Below, piece by piece: positions 7,201 to 14,212 of a stretch of 25,197 bases of DNA. The translations under genes were made by a program, and so were the position numbers. The stretch is from JANRKT01 sp033763355 (lineage in GTDB: Bacteria; Bacteroidota; Bacteroidia; Chitinophagales; Chitinophagaceae): assembly GCA_033763355.1 (NCBI GenBank), contig JANRKT010000323.1, positions 1 to 25,197 on the forward strand. The letters run 5' to 3'. Position 1 is the first letter of the stretch; each line of letters opens with the position of its first letter. A model generated the notes under the pieces. That model was given only the letters and a program-made list of their open reading frames with translations, searched no databases and was not told where the DNA came from.

Positions 7201-8575
7201 TATTTCTTTCGGTAAAATTGTCACCCGCATCAGTTGTGCGGAATATGCCGCCATCACATCCAACGAGAAATTCAGCAGGCGAATCTGGTCTAAATACTAT
7301 TTCATGAATGTCTGCATGGACATAAGGCAAAGTTACGCATCCCCCTGCCCATTGTGTAATCTGGTTAAAAGTGTTTCCTCCGTCTTCGGACTTTAATATA
7401 TCTATCCCGCCAATATATACTCTGTTTGAATTTACAGGATCAACACTGCATATTAAATCATACCCTGCCTGTCCTCTTGTAAAGTCACCTCTGGACCACC
7501 CCTGATCGCACCAAAGGGGATTAGGTGGAGTTGTCCATTGTACATTTGAAGGATCAAGACTATTAGCATTGATAGTTTTTGTTATTTTGCTTCCTTGTGA
7601 TGTTTCAATTAATGTATAAATTGTTCCCCCGTCAGAAGCGGCGGAGCCCATTTCAATTCTCAATTCACCAAATGAACAGGTATAAATTTTTTCAAATGAA
7701 CGGCCATCGTCAGTTGACCTGTAAATTCCATCAGCTGCAATAGCAACATATATATATCCATTGGGCGCTATTTCAATATCTGTCGCAAAGCTTCTCAAGC
7801 TTCCACCTATACCCCCGCCTAAAACCTGGCTCCAGGACATTCCAAAATCTGTTGAACGTTGAACACCTCCATCTCTTGTGCAAACCAAAATTGTACGGCT
7901 GTTTGTAACTTTGATTCTTTGAATAAACTGAAAGATACTTGTATTGGTAGAAGGCAATTGTTCCCAAAAAATTCCTTTACTGGTACTGGCCCATACCCCC
8001 ATTCCTTTAACTGCGCTTGAATTAAACCAACCTTCCCCCGTACCAAAATACATATACCAGTTGTCAATCGGGTCCTGTGCAATTGCAGTAACAGCCATGT
8101 TTTCAAAGTGGTCATTTACATTGTTCCATACAGGCGTTGGTGCGCTTATATCATTACAATACCATAAGCCCCCGGCAACACCTCCCGCCCAAACCTTTTT
8201 ATAGCCATTTGCTGCATCAGATAAATCATATATTACAGCCCTTGTCCTGCCGCCTACATTATTTGGGCCGCGTTCCTGCCAGTTAATGCCGGGCACAGGC
8301 GCATCCATGCCCAATGCTTTTTGTATGGCTATCCTTTCTTCCCTTATTTTATTTGCAACCAGTAATCTTTCAGTCGGCACTGTTCCTGTTTTGGGGTCTT
8401 TTGTCCTTTCAATCTCAAAACGGATGGCTTCATCAATCTGGTCGCTGTAAACGCCATTCCCCTTTTCGCTTTTCGTTTCGGAAAGGTCACTTTTAGCCGG
8501 TGAACCAGTTGGCTTAAAAAAATAAACAAATGCTGCAACAATAAAAGCAATAGTAACAGTAAAAGCTGTTCTCAT
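4238..8575 (-). CDS. Large secreted beta-propeller/Calx-beta protein with T9SS C-terminal sorting domain
   Basis: About 1445 residues; the start is MRTAFTVTIAFIVAAFVYFF (a second ATG two codons upstream at 8581 is less natural), giving an N-terminal signal or anchor segment. Residues about 95-770 carry repeated propeller-like blades with BNR/VPS10-sortilin-type phrases (WQERGPNNVGGR, VWAGGVAGGLWYC, STDDGRSFEKI, YIGGIDILKSEDGG, VGCDGGIFRTTDAG). A Calx-beta-like region lies at about 790-880 (EEGSDFDF..., YDDAEVEQEETI). A fibronectin-like stretch is at about 1265-1355 (LPVSLIDLKGELKGNNVLLS, ENNYYRLKQTDIDG). The end (about 1365-1447: NNPFRDNLKIQF, VDLSGRIM, GVYFVEVRTE, RKLMKE) is a Por_Secre_tail type A sorting domain, so the protein should cross the outer membrane by type IX secretion and be surface-attached or released. 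The enzymatic or adhesive function is unknown; a glycan-related or adhesive role is plausible. Monocistronic, ending in the hairpin at 4184-4217. Confidence 0.88.
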   Translation of the reverse strand: MRTAFTVTIAFIVAAFVYFFKPTGSPAKSDLSETKSEKGNGVYSDQIDEAIRFEIERTKDPKTGTVPTERLLVANKIREERIAIQKALGMDAPVPGINWQERGPNNVGGRTRAVIYDLSDAANGYKKVWAGGVAGGLWYCNDISAPTPVWNNVNDHFENMAVTAIAQDPIDNWYMYFGTGEGWFNSSAVKGMGVWASTSKGIFWEQLPSTNTSIFQFIQRIKVTNSRTILVCTRDGGVQRSTDFGMSWSQVLGGGIGGSLRSFATDIEIAPNGYIYVAIAADGIYRSTDDGRSFEKIYTCSFGELRIEMGSAASDGGTIYTLIETSQGSKITKTINANSLDPSNVQWTTPPNPLWCDQGWSRGDFTRGQAGYDLICSVDPVNSNRVYIGGIDILKSEDGGNTFNQITQWAGGCVTLPYVHADIHEIVFRPDSPAEFLVGCDGGIFRTTDAGDNFTERNNSYNIFQCYSAAIHPAVPDYFLTGSQDNGTQKFTSPGINNTIVATGGDGGFCHIDENNGNFQITSYINNNYFVSVDGGNVFQSFSFAGGLFINPTDFDDTRDILYGNYTLGEYFRWDNPGSGQFLTVAIPEFDLSNISHIAISPIILDRVYFGLDNGSVVSVDNANTSSPIAKIIKPGQVFGYVSCIAIDPSNEDHILVTYSNYGVTSVFETTNASSGSPTWTEVEGNLPDMPVRWAMFDPRNSDWAILATELGIWSTNNLDGPNTDWQPTNTGFANTRVDMLQYRSSDRTLAAATHGRGLFTTIIPPATTPGISFEKAIELQPEQFHSVTGCRTYKDYTVNMLIDAPPTGDASVTLNIKPGTTAEEGSDFDFTTNGSFTSPSKNMVFVHGSAAPKAITLRIYDDAEVEQEETIILGYNISGATDAVRGAGFQAYSFTITGNDRDFDEGSSFVVGLGNTVLQTASVFRSDKLKHRSQSLFTASELYAAGFPGEGNITGLTFTITDKASTRPFNNLTVYMVQTGETSAGTGFHTSGVQNVFAGNLTTVEGINVINFITPFRWDGFSNVIVQFCFDNESGQPDASSDIVQGTNNALGSGVAATIYSDYSSGILSGCALQAVHSSSSRIHMNFIFGSTTIANSLIERSEKLGPYADLYFFADNRSLIARIRNLTSHDYGCTEVKIDRAGFGAKPFVNSNFAHYLLDKTIRILPENNDPNGSFELTLYYTPAEINGWQAVTGQEFDNNIKMIKTAGSISDVTPGNPNGGGAIEIVNPIIGRLTYFRSLTYTFNSGFSGFGAGIPSATALPVSLIDLKGELKGNNVLLSWSTSSESNSKGFEIERSYDGINFSKVGFVASKGNSQVKQEYQFKDPALSEENNYYRLKQTDIDGIYEYSKVILVKDPNLTGDIFKILNNPFRDNLKIQFGSKVSGRVEIKLVDLSGRIMAVRNYNLNASRALVSFDQLYIPGGVYFVEVRTERKRYVRKLMKE

Positions 8576-8725
8576 AAACATGAAGTTTACAGGTTATGGA
8601 ATAAGGGTTGTGATAAAGAGGAGAATGATTTCTTAGGGAGAGAGCAACGATAAGGATATTGAATGCGGAAAATATTTTCTGAAGGACGATTTCAATTATA
8701 TATTATGTTTGGGCTTGTCCCAATA

Positions 8726-8786
8726 AAACCTGACAGGTTTTAATTGCTGACGCTCAATAAATATACTGCCGGGCAACCCAGGTTTT
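8726..8786. repeat. Palindrome-bounded intergenic repeat, copy 2 (degenerate right arm)
   Basis: AAACCTGACAGGTTT (8726-8740) is identical to the left arm at 3000-3014. The interior keeps AATT-CTGA and GGGCAA, and the right arm (AACCCAGGTTTT, to 8786) is a worn copy of AAACCTGTCAGGTTT. It lies between two minus-strand genes, 45 bp beyond the stop of the lipoprotein gene at 8832. Confidence 0.65.
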
Positions 8787-8831
8787 AAATGAAGTTTTTT
8801 AATAAAGCTATAATTAACTCATTCAAAAAAC

Positions 8832-9446
8832 TCAATCCTTTTCTATATAATCTCCTTCTTTGGTGAAAAAGGAAAAAAGCCTTGGCTTCAGATTATGGGC
8901 AGTCTCTTCTATTCTCCAGCCATCATCATAAAGCGTTAACTTAACTGAATAGTTTACAATGTCGCCATTCCTGATACCGAGAATTTCACCGAGAGGAGTT
9001 GCACCTTTTCGTTTGCAGTTGAACTCAACGATTGCTGTCCTTTCCTGTTTATTTTCTTTGATGCCTGTGATTTCATCAAAGACTCTGCAATTTGTAATAA
9101 CAAGAGCACTGCCACCACCTACAATTCCTTGAAATTTTTGAAGGATATAAGGCCTGGACTTCGCTGTGAAATCATACGCAGTACTATTACCTCCATAGAA
9201 AGAGGCTCCCCATGCTCTGCGACTACTTAAAAAACCAGCATCAACAGCTTTTCTGAGAACGCTTTCATCGCTTCCATCCCCCATTCCTAGTGTTCCTTCC
9301 AATCTCATCTCTGTGAATTCAACATTAGGATATTCGTAGAATGCCGAAATTATTTTCTCGGCTTTTGACCGGGTTAATTTGTTGCCGCAAGATTGAAATA
9401 AGATAGCTAAAGAGACTGCAGTAATAAAATGATTGAAGTATTTCAT
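8832..9446 (-). CDS. Uncharacterised lipoprotein (204 aa)
   Basis: It begins MKYFNHFITAVSLAILFQSC, with a typical signal peptide and lipobox LFQSC (Cys20), so it is envelope-anchored. The mature part has KAEKIISAFYEYPNVEFTEM early, a glycine-rich GIVGGGSALVI, a strand RTAIVEFNCKRK, and near the end VNYSVKLTLYDDGWRIEE, a pattern like small ligand-binding or stress-sensing domains in which the last strand is followed by a charged helix. I cannot assign a family. It is the last of the seven minus-strand envelope genes running from 13752, but a 120-bp gap separates it from the preceding gene, so it may have its own promoter. Confidence 0.7.
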   Translation of the reverse strand: MKYFNHFITAVSLAILFQSCGNKLTRSKAEKIISAFYEYPNVEFTEMRLEGTLGMGDGSDESVLRKAVDAGFLSSRRAWGASFYGGNSTAYDFTAKSRPYILQKFQGIVGGGSALVITNCRVFDEITGIKENKQERTAIVEFNCKRKGATPLGEILGIRNGDIVNYSVKLTLYDDGWRIEETAHNLKPRLFSFFTKEGDYIEKD

Positions 9447-9566
9447 AGTAATTTTGTTTTAGGTCATTTGTTTAATGGCATAAGGCTGTCTACAAGTACA
9501 CAAAATCACGAGATAATAATACTACAACATCATAAGTTTAATATTGTGCTACGTTATGTTACTATA

Positions 9567-10511
9567 TTATTTGACTATGGTAATGTAAGTTGCAGCACTT
9601 GGTTGTGATTTAAGCCACCCAATGGCCAAATTATTCATTGCAATTAATTGCAATTTTTTTAAAGCAACAGCATCTGAGTATGTTTTTAATAAAAAATCCC
9701 ATTTAGCTTTCCTGTCAGCATCAACTTTGGATGATATTACAGATATGAGTTTTTTTGATTCTATCGTACATGGGCCGGAAGGATCAATATAGCTTAAGTA
9801 TTCAAGCGCTTCATCATAATATAAGGCTGCCGAAGCAGCTATAGCCTTTTGTAAATATTGCTCACATTGGGATTTTTGAAATTCTAAGAAAACAATTTTG
9901 GCGTTAGCTACAGCCTTAGTATTGCAATTGGGTACTTCTTCAGGTATGGATAATAAGATAGATAAAGAGCATTCATAGTTTTTAATATTTTTTTCGGCTT
10001 CAGCTTTCCTAATAATAGTTTCGCAATTAATCTGGTAGTATTGTATAATCTTTTGTTTTCCATTATTTACAAACTCCATTATTTTTGGATCAGCGGGGTC
10101 AATTGAAGACATTGCATTATTAATGGCCTCGTTTTTATTATAGCCTGAACCCTGAATGTTTTTTGAATATGTTGAAAAAATGATATTCGTGCTTAGCTGC
10201 TTAATGAAGAGACTAAGATTGCAGTTGATGATTTTTATATTTCTTAATCCACCCTTGCTCTCTTTTTCATCATAAATTTCAAATTTTGGATAGATAACAA
10301 AATTTTGTGTATATCCATCTGCTGAAACTCCATTATTTGTAACTGCTTCAATGATTTTGTTTTCTAATTTTGAAAGATTGCTTTCATTAAGTCCATCAGC
10401 ATTTGAGGGTAATATCACAGACAAATTAATTGTAGAAAGTTTAGAGGTTTCTTGAGAATTGCTTTTTGCAAAAATGAACAAACAAAAAAGGAAAAATTTA
10501 AATCGTTTCAT
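9567..10511 (-). CDS. Exported protein with GxG-EA (LPP20-like) segment and helical C-terminus
   Basis: This 314-residue protein has a cleavable signal peptide (MKRFKFFLFCLFIFAKSNSQ) and no lipobox Cys at the right place, so it is likely periplasmic. The N-terminal part (STINLSVILPSNADG, KLENKIIEAVTNNG, FVIYPKFEIYDE) alternates strands and helices. At residues 121-133 lies GSGYNKNEAINNA, the glycine-rich turn followed by EAxxxA that marks LPP20/FlgP-type proteins. The C-terminal half is helical with paired Cys residues (YYQINCETI, YECSLSILLSIPEE, YYDEALEYLSYIDPSGPC) and resembles TPR-like repeats. It is the fourth gene of a tight operon with CsgG-like, lipoprotein and DUF6175-like genes (7 bp after the third). 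Its function is unknown; a structural part of the same envelope complex is the simplest guess. Confidence 0.7.
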   Translation of the reverse strand: MKRFKFFLFCLFIFAKSNSQETSKLSTINLSVILPSNADGLNESNLSKLENKIIEAVTNNGVSADGYTQNFVIYPKFEIYDEKESKGGLRNIKIINCNLSLFIKQLSTNIIFSTYSKNIQGSGYNKNEAINNAMSSIDPADPKIMEFVNNGKQKIIQYYQINCETIIRKAEAEKNIKNYECSLSILLSIPEEVPNCNTKAVANAKIVFLEFQKSQCEQYLQKAIAASAALYYDEALEYLSYIDPSGPCTIESKKLISVISSKVDADRKAKWDFLLKTYSDAVALKKLQLIAMNNLAIGWLKSQPSAATYITIVK

Positions 10512-10518
10512 AAAAATA

Positions 10519-11415
10519 TCACTTGATTGTTATGAATATGGTTCCATTCTTAATATCCTTAATGGAGTCTATTTTTCTGCTTTTCAGAAATTGAAATATT
10601 TTCAAAGCAAATTTATTTGGGTTGTAATTCCTGTCTGCTTCATCTTTTAAAGGTATTTTTACATCGTCAAATAACATTCTGACAGATGTTGTTCCCTGGA
10701 CATGGTAGCTGTTTTTATAACTATTATCCGACATCCACATTTCAAGGATATCGCTTAGTGGTAAACCATCTGGTTCAATCTCTGTTGAGAGGTTGTATTT
10801 ACTGCCTTGCTGTATTGAAAAATTTATTTTAATGGATCTTCCATTTACGACAACTTCAGAAAATTTATTTTGCATTGTATTTAAGAACTCTTCAAAACAT
10901 TGTGTCATTGAAATTCTATTGACAAGTGCTCCATAGTCTGTTGTATTGAATTTTGGGGATTCGCATACTTTATTTGAAAGCGAATTTGCAGTAGAGGCAT
11001 CATATCCTGTTAGAATTAACCTTGCTAGATTTCCTGAGGATGTTTTTATCATCTCTGGCACTTCAACCTCAACATAAATATCCGCACCTGAGAGCTCAAT
11101 AAGTTGAGACTTGATATCAGATTGGCTGGTAGAGATGAAAATGCCATCGTCTAAGGCAGATTTTAATTTTGCGGAAAAATCAACTGTCGTAAAGCTTCTG
11201 TTATCAAAGGCTTCCTTCATTTTTGTAACAGCTATTCGGCGATTAAAATCAGCTTCTAAAATAGTTCGAATATCTTCACCCTCCTTCGTAAATGGAATAA
11301 CCATTATTTTCGGCTGTGCTGTACTGTAGGCCTTGCTGTTCGGCAGTACTGATTGACCTTTAGAACAAATATCTGTCAACGATAGTACCATAAGCAGGAA
11401 AATGTTAATTTTCAT
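10519..11415 (-). CDS. DUF6175-like exported protein
   Basis: This 298-residue protein has a signal peptide (MKINIFLLMVLSLTDICSKG) and is likely periplasmic or outer-membrane associated. The segment QPKIMVIPFTKEGEDIRTIL, then ADFNRRIAVTKMKEAF, a helix FSAKLKSALDDGIF and LSGADIYVEVEVPE follows the order strand, helix, strand, GADxYVxVEV. This is strikingly similar to the CsgG/TolB-N type fold seen in the neighbouring CsgG-like gene. It matches my memory of the Bacteroidota family DUF6175, which I could not check. The C-terminal part (about 190-298) has repeated strands ending in GTIFITIK, and the 314-aa neighbour similarly ends in ATYITIVK. It sits 2 bp after the lipoprotein gene and 7 bp before the next, so it is part of one operon. 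Confidence 0.7.
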   Translation of the reverse strand: MKINIFLLMVLSLTDICSKGQSVLPNSKAYSTAQPKIMVIPFTKEGEDIRTILEADFNRRIAVTKMKEAFDNRSFTTVDFSAKLKSALDDGIFISTSQSDIKSQLIELSGADIYVEVEVPEMIKTSSGNLARLILTGYDASTANSLSNKVCESPKFNTTDYGALVNRISMTQCFEEFLNTMQNKFSEVVVNGRSIKINFSIQQGSKYNLSTEIEPDGLPLSDILEMWMSDNSYKNSYHVQGTTSVRMLFDDVKIPLKDEADRNYNPNKFALKIFQFLKSRKIDSIKDIKNGTIFITIK

Positions 11416-11417
11416 AA

Positions 11418-11882
11418 TTAATATCCGAATTTTCTTATTATTCCATTTTTTTCAAGATGATATCTAAGGGAACGAATGTTGATTTTTATGTCCCTGTTGA
11501 GGTGAATGTATTTTCCAGCTCTTTGAGAATTATTGTATGTGGCGGAGCTGACCATAAAATATTTGTAGTCATTATTTTCAAAAAAGGAGTCAAAAAAGGA
11601 TATGTTCTTTTTTTTTGTATGCGATTCGATTTCTATTAGCGGAGTAGTTTGAATTGAAGACGGGAGTCCGTAAAATAGAAGTGCTGTAAATGCCTTTTTC
11701 TCAGCGACTTTAACAGCCTCTGACTCATTACTGCCATGGCCTGAACTTCTTATCAAAATAGTGCCCTCTTCATTATTGGGAAGAGCAATTACCTGGGTAG
11801 AAAGAGTAGAAAGTTTATTAGTGGAACAGCCTATTGCTATCCAGAAAAATATATAGAGAAGTATTTTTTTGTTTTGTTTCAT
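11418..11882 (-). CDS. LPP20-like small lipoprotein
   Basis: This 154-residue lipoprotein begins MKQNKKILLYIFFWIAIGC, with lipobox AIGC (Cys19). At residues 48-64 it carries GHGSNESEAVKVAEKKA followed by FTALLFYGLP. The glycine turn plus EAxxxAxxxAxxxLL helix is the signature arrangement of the LPP20/FlgP group of outer-membrane lipoproteins, which work with CsgG/FlgO-like proteins. The rest includes SFFDSFFENNDYKYFMV and a basic tail. It is 2 bp downstream of the CsgG-like gene and 2 bp upstream of the DUF6175-like gene, so all three are surely co-transcribed. I infer that it is the lipid-anchored partner in an outer-membrane ring or platform. The family call is by pattern only. Confidence 0.65.
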   Translation of the reverse strand: MKQNKKILLYIFFWIAIGCSTNKLSTLSTQVIALPNNEEGTILIRSSGHGSNESEAVKVAEKKAFTALLFYGLPSSIQTTPLIEIESHTKKKNISFFDSFFENNDYKYFMVSSATYNNSQRAGKYIHLNRDIKINIRSLRYHLEKNGIIRKFGY

Positions 11883-11884
11883 TG

Positions 11885-12778
11885 TTAATAGGAAATTATT
11901 TTTAATAAGAGAGTTTTCCCCTCAGTAATCCTTTTTTTTATTTTCTCAGCTCCCTTTTTTACTTTACACACTGAAAATTCACCTTGTACGGCGGATATTT
12001 TGATCATGCCGACTTCTATTTCTCTATTGTATTCCTTCCCGTCAACTACCATGATCTCATTTTCATAAACTAACAGTTCAGAACTAGTAGTAAAGATTTT
12101 ACCTCTCTTTGACAAATCCATTTCCTCACCTCCTTTTATTAAAACAGTTTCAGGTAACCCCTTTCGGTCAGTTGATTCAATTCTTATTATTTTCATATAG
12201 ACTGGGAAGGCATCGTTTACCCATGCTTTTAAATAGCCTTCTAAAAATTTTATCGCATTTGATACTGCAACTTGAACATTTGTTGTCTCCGTTTTTACTG
12301 TTTTCACAATGGGTTTATTGGACTTTACTTTTCCGGTTTCAACATCTATTACTTGCACGTTGAGTGATATGGTTGTTGATATTTCATAAACAGTATATTT
12401 TCGACCTGTGATAATATTTGTTCTTTCGACTGAACCGGCAGAATTTGACAAACTGGTAATATTTCCAGAAACCAGATATTGAGCACCTAGTGTTTTTCCT
12501 TGTTCTACAATTTTGCGGCTATTTATAAAGTCTTCTTGCCTTTGTAAGTTTCGTTCACGTGCAATCTCTTGGAATGTGCTTCTGTCGACAACAGTAAACC
12601 GTGTTTTTCCGGAAAAAACTGATGAAATTATTGATTGAATATTTTCAACATAAGAATCTCCACCCGGGATTGAAGATGTAACGGGCAAGATTCCAAGAGT
12701 GTAGTGACCGTCGGAGTTTTCCTGACTGTATGAATTAATTGATAGTAGAAGAGAAATTGAGAATATTATCTTTTTCAT
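11885..12778 (-). CDS. CsgG/HfaB-family outer-membrane assembly protein
   Basis: This 297-residue exported protein belongs to the CsgG superfamily, whose members form outer-membrane rings or pores for export of curli (CsgG), holdfast (HfaB) or support flagellar structures (FlgO). The hallmarks are in order: YTLGILPV (26-33), RFTVVDRSTFQEIARERNLQ (60-79), SRKIVEQGKTLGAQYLVSGN (87-106), then ISLNVQVIDVETGKV and a helix (NAIKFLEGYLKAW). A C-terminal extension from about residue 200 (LPETVLIKGG, GKIFTTSSELLVYE, VGMIKISAVQGEFSVCKVKK) looks like a small SH3-like barrel similar to the FlgT C-terminal domain. The signal peptide MKKIIFSISLLLSINSYSQ has no lipobox Cys, unlike E. coli CsgG. It heads the tight four-gene cluster. 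Confidence 0.85.
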   Translation of the reverse strand: MKKIIFSISLLLSINSYSQENSDGHYTLGILPVTSSIPGGDSYVENIQSIISSVFSGKTRFTVVDRSTFQEIARERNLQRQEDFINSRKIVEQGKTLGAQYLVSGNITSLSNSAGSVERTNIITGRKYTVYEISTTISLNVQVIDVETGKVKSNKPIVKTVKTETTNVQVAVSNAIKFLEGYLKAWVNDAFPVYMKIIRIESTDRKGLPETVLIKGGEEMDLSKRGKIFTTSSELLVYENEIMVVDGKEYNREIEVGMIKISAVQGEFSVCKVKKGAEKIKKRITEGKTLLLKIISY

Positions 12779-12907
12779 AAAACTTAAATATGCATTGCTG
12801 TCTTATAAAATCTGGTTCATTGCCTGTAGATAATAATTTTTAGATACATTTCGTTTATGATTAAAGATGTTCTGAATTGGCTTATTTTTTTTAGTACGTT
12901 GAGATAA

Positions 12908-13432
12908 TTATTCGGCTAATTTCAAGTCGGTTATCACCCAAGCTTTTGTTTTCAAAGTCTCGCCTTCAGGGCCATTTATTAAAACTGTTTTATTAATTGC
13001 TTCCACAATGAACTTCCTGTTGATGTACTTGGGGTTAGCTTTAACTTCAAATTCAGACGTTTTATCTTCAACGAAGATTTTTATGCCATTAAATTTTTTT
13101 TCATCAATTTCCTGAAAGCTGTATTCTTTTCCTGTTTCTGTATCATTGAATATTAAATACATGTTGTCCCCCTCTTCATAACCTTTGAATATCATAGTCA
13201 TAACTTTAGCGTTTGGAGAGCTCTTTTTTATCTGATTAGGTATAGTTCTCTTGTTTGTGTCTGTTAATGTTATTTTGGCTGCAATAACCGTGTCTTTCTC
13301 TTTTAATTTGATTTCTTTTTCTTTTAATGCAATTTCTCTTTCTCTAAGTTCTAATTCTTTTTGTTTTATGGCATTTTGCCCGCATGAATGCAGCAATAAT
13401 GAAATTCCTAAGATAACAATGAAGTATTGCAT
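12908..13432 (-). CDS. Lipoprotein with N-terminal coiled coil
   Basis: This 174-residue lipoprotein starts MQYFIVILGISLLLHSC, with lipobox LLHSC (Cys17). Right after the anchor comes a heptad-like charged coil (KELELREREIALKEKEIKLK) that could hold the mature domain away from the membrane or oligomerise it. The C-terminal domain is mostly strands (KVMTMIFKGYEEGDNMYLIF, FNGIKIFVEDKTSEFEVKAN, KTVLINGPEGETLKTKAWVI). It could be an OB/SH3-like barrel binding an unknown partner. It lies 129 bp before the CsgG-like gene, on the same strand, so it may share a transcript or be a separate unit. I do not recognise a named family. Confidence 0.7.
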   Translation of the reverse strand: MQYFIVILGISLLLHSCGQNAIKQKELELREREIALKEKEIKLKEKDTVIAAKITLTDTNKRTIPNQIKKSSPNAKVMTMIFKGYEEGDNMYLIFNDTETGKEYSFQEIDEKKFNGIKIFVEDKTSEFEVKANPKYINRKFIVEAINKTVLINGPEGETLKTKAWVITDLKLAE

Positions 13433-13488
13433 AAAATTTGGTTATGGCTTTGAGGGAACTCTCTTTTAACTTGAATAATGGTTTTAAA

Positions 13489-13752
13489 TTACCTGCCCGC
13501 CAATTTTTTATTATAATCGTTAGTTGCTATTGCAGCCCAAATAATACATATTGGCCATGTAATTATAAGACCCAGGCCAAATGTAATAATTGCAACCAGA
13601 AGTGAAGCAATTATCATTACAATACCACCTGTAATGGTTGAGTATAACATCCCCAACGGGCCAAAGAGAATGGTCAAAATAATTGTTAACCCTAAACTCT
13701 TTTGCGATTGCACAATAACTACTTGTTTTTGTGTTGAGTCCTGATTGCTCAT
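13489..13752 (-). CDS. Small membrane protein, two or three helices (GPLGMLYST type)
   Basis: This 87-residue protein starts with a polar tail (MSNQDSTQKQVVIVQ), then SLGLTIILTILFGPLGMLYS, TITGGIVMIIASLLVAIITF and GLGLIITWPICIIWAAIATN, and a short basic end (DYNKKLAGR). The phrases FGPLGMLYST and WPICIIWAAIA are conserved in a widespread family of unknown function that is sometimes found near TM2-like or immunity-type membrane proteins. It lies 56 bp upstream of the coiled-coil lipoprotein on the same strand and is the first gene of the block. There is no sign of truncation. Its function is unknown. Confidence 0.7.
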   Translation of the reverse strand: MSNQDSTQKQVVIVQSQKSLGLTIILTILFGPLGMLYSTITGGIVMIIASLLVAIITFGLGLIITWPICIIWAAIATNDYNKKLAGR

Positions 13753-14212
13753 ATTTTGTTTATTTTGGCTTGCCTACTCTTTCAATATGCAGTTTTCGGC
13801 TTCCCTGGATGAGAATCTTTGGTTAGATACAGTAGTCATAGTTTAGATTTTGTTATTGCTTTTATGATGTAATAGCACTTGTATTAACGAATGCAGGCAT
13901 TATTTTTTTCGAATAAAATAAAAGCAGCCTCTTTTTTGTCAAGACAAGTTATTGTTTAAAACATAGTTGCTGCCTTCCAGGGCAGTAATCTCTTTTTCAG
14001 AAGTAAAACAATGGAAATTGTGTTGGTCAGGATATAGGATTCAGGGATAAATTGCTTAAAAATGGGTGGTCTTGAAGCTTTATTATTTTCTCTTCCAATT
14101 TTACCCCCATTCCCTCACACCCCCAATCCCTCCTTCACGAAACCCCTTATTTGCTTCACGAAACGGCAGACAAATTTTTAAAGACAAGTTTGGTTCACGC
14201 TATCTTTAAGAA
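13753..14212. other. Divergent intergenic region of 460 bp between the envelope block and the sensor kinase
   Basis: No convincing small gene was found. It must hold promoters for both directions. Visible structure: an imperfect hairpin CTGCC-TTCCA-GGGCAG (about 13971-13986), a pyrimidine-rich run (about 14092-14135), and repeated TTCACG hexamers at 14134, 14155 and 14194 ahead of the kinase gene. Confidence 0.6.
14133..14164 (+). promoter_or_regulatory. Direct repeat CTTCACGAAAC x2, 21-bp period, upstream of the sensor kinase
   Basis: CTTCACGAAAC occurs at 14133-14143 and 14154-14164, exactly two helical turns apart, about 50-80 bp before the kinase start; a third TTCACG is at 14194. LytTR-domain regulators bind direct half-sites at about 21-bp spacing, and a LytTR-like regulator is encoded nearby. 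The half-site on the opposite strand (GTTTCG) fits the published LytTR consensus only partly. Confidence 0.45.

Noticed and set aside
14189..14208. Possible promoter TTTG (14189-14192) and TATCTTTA (14201-14208) for the kinase
   Set aside because: The spacer is only 8 bp and the -7 box has a mismatch, so it does not fit the Bacteroidota consensus; a leaderless start would also be needed.
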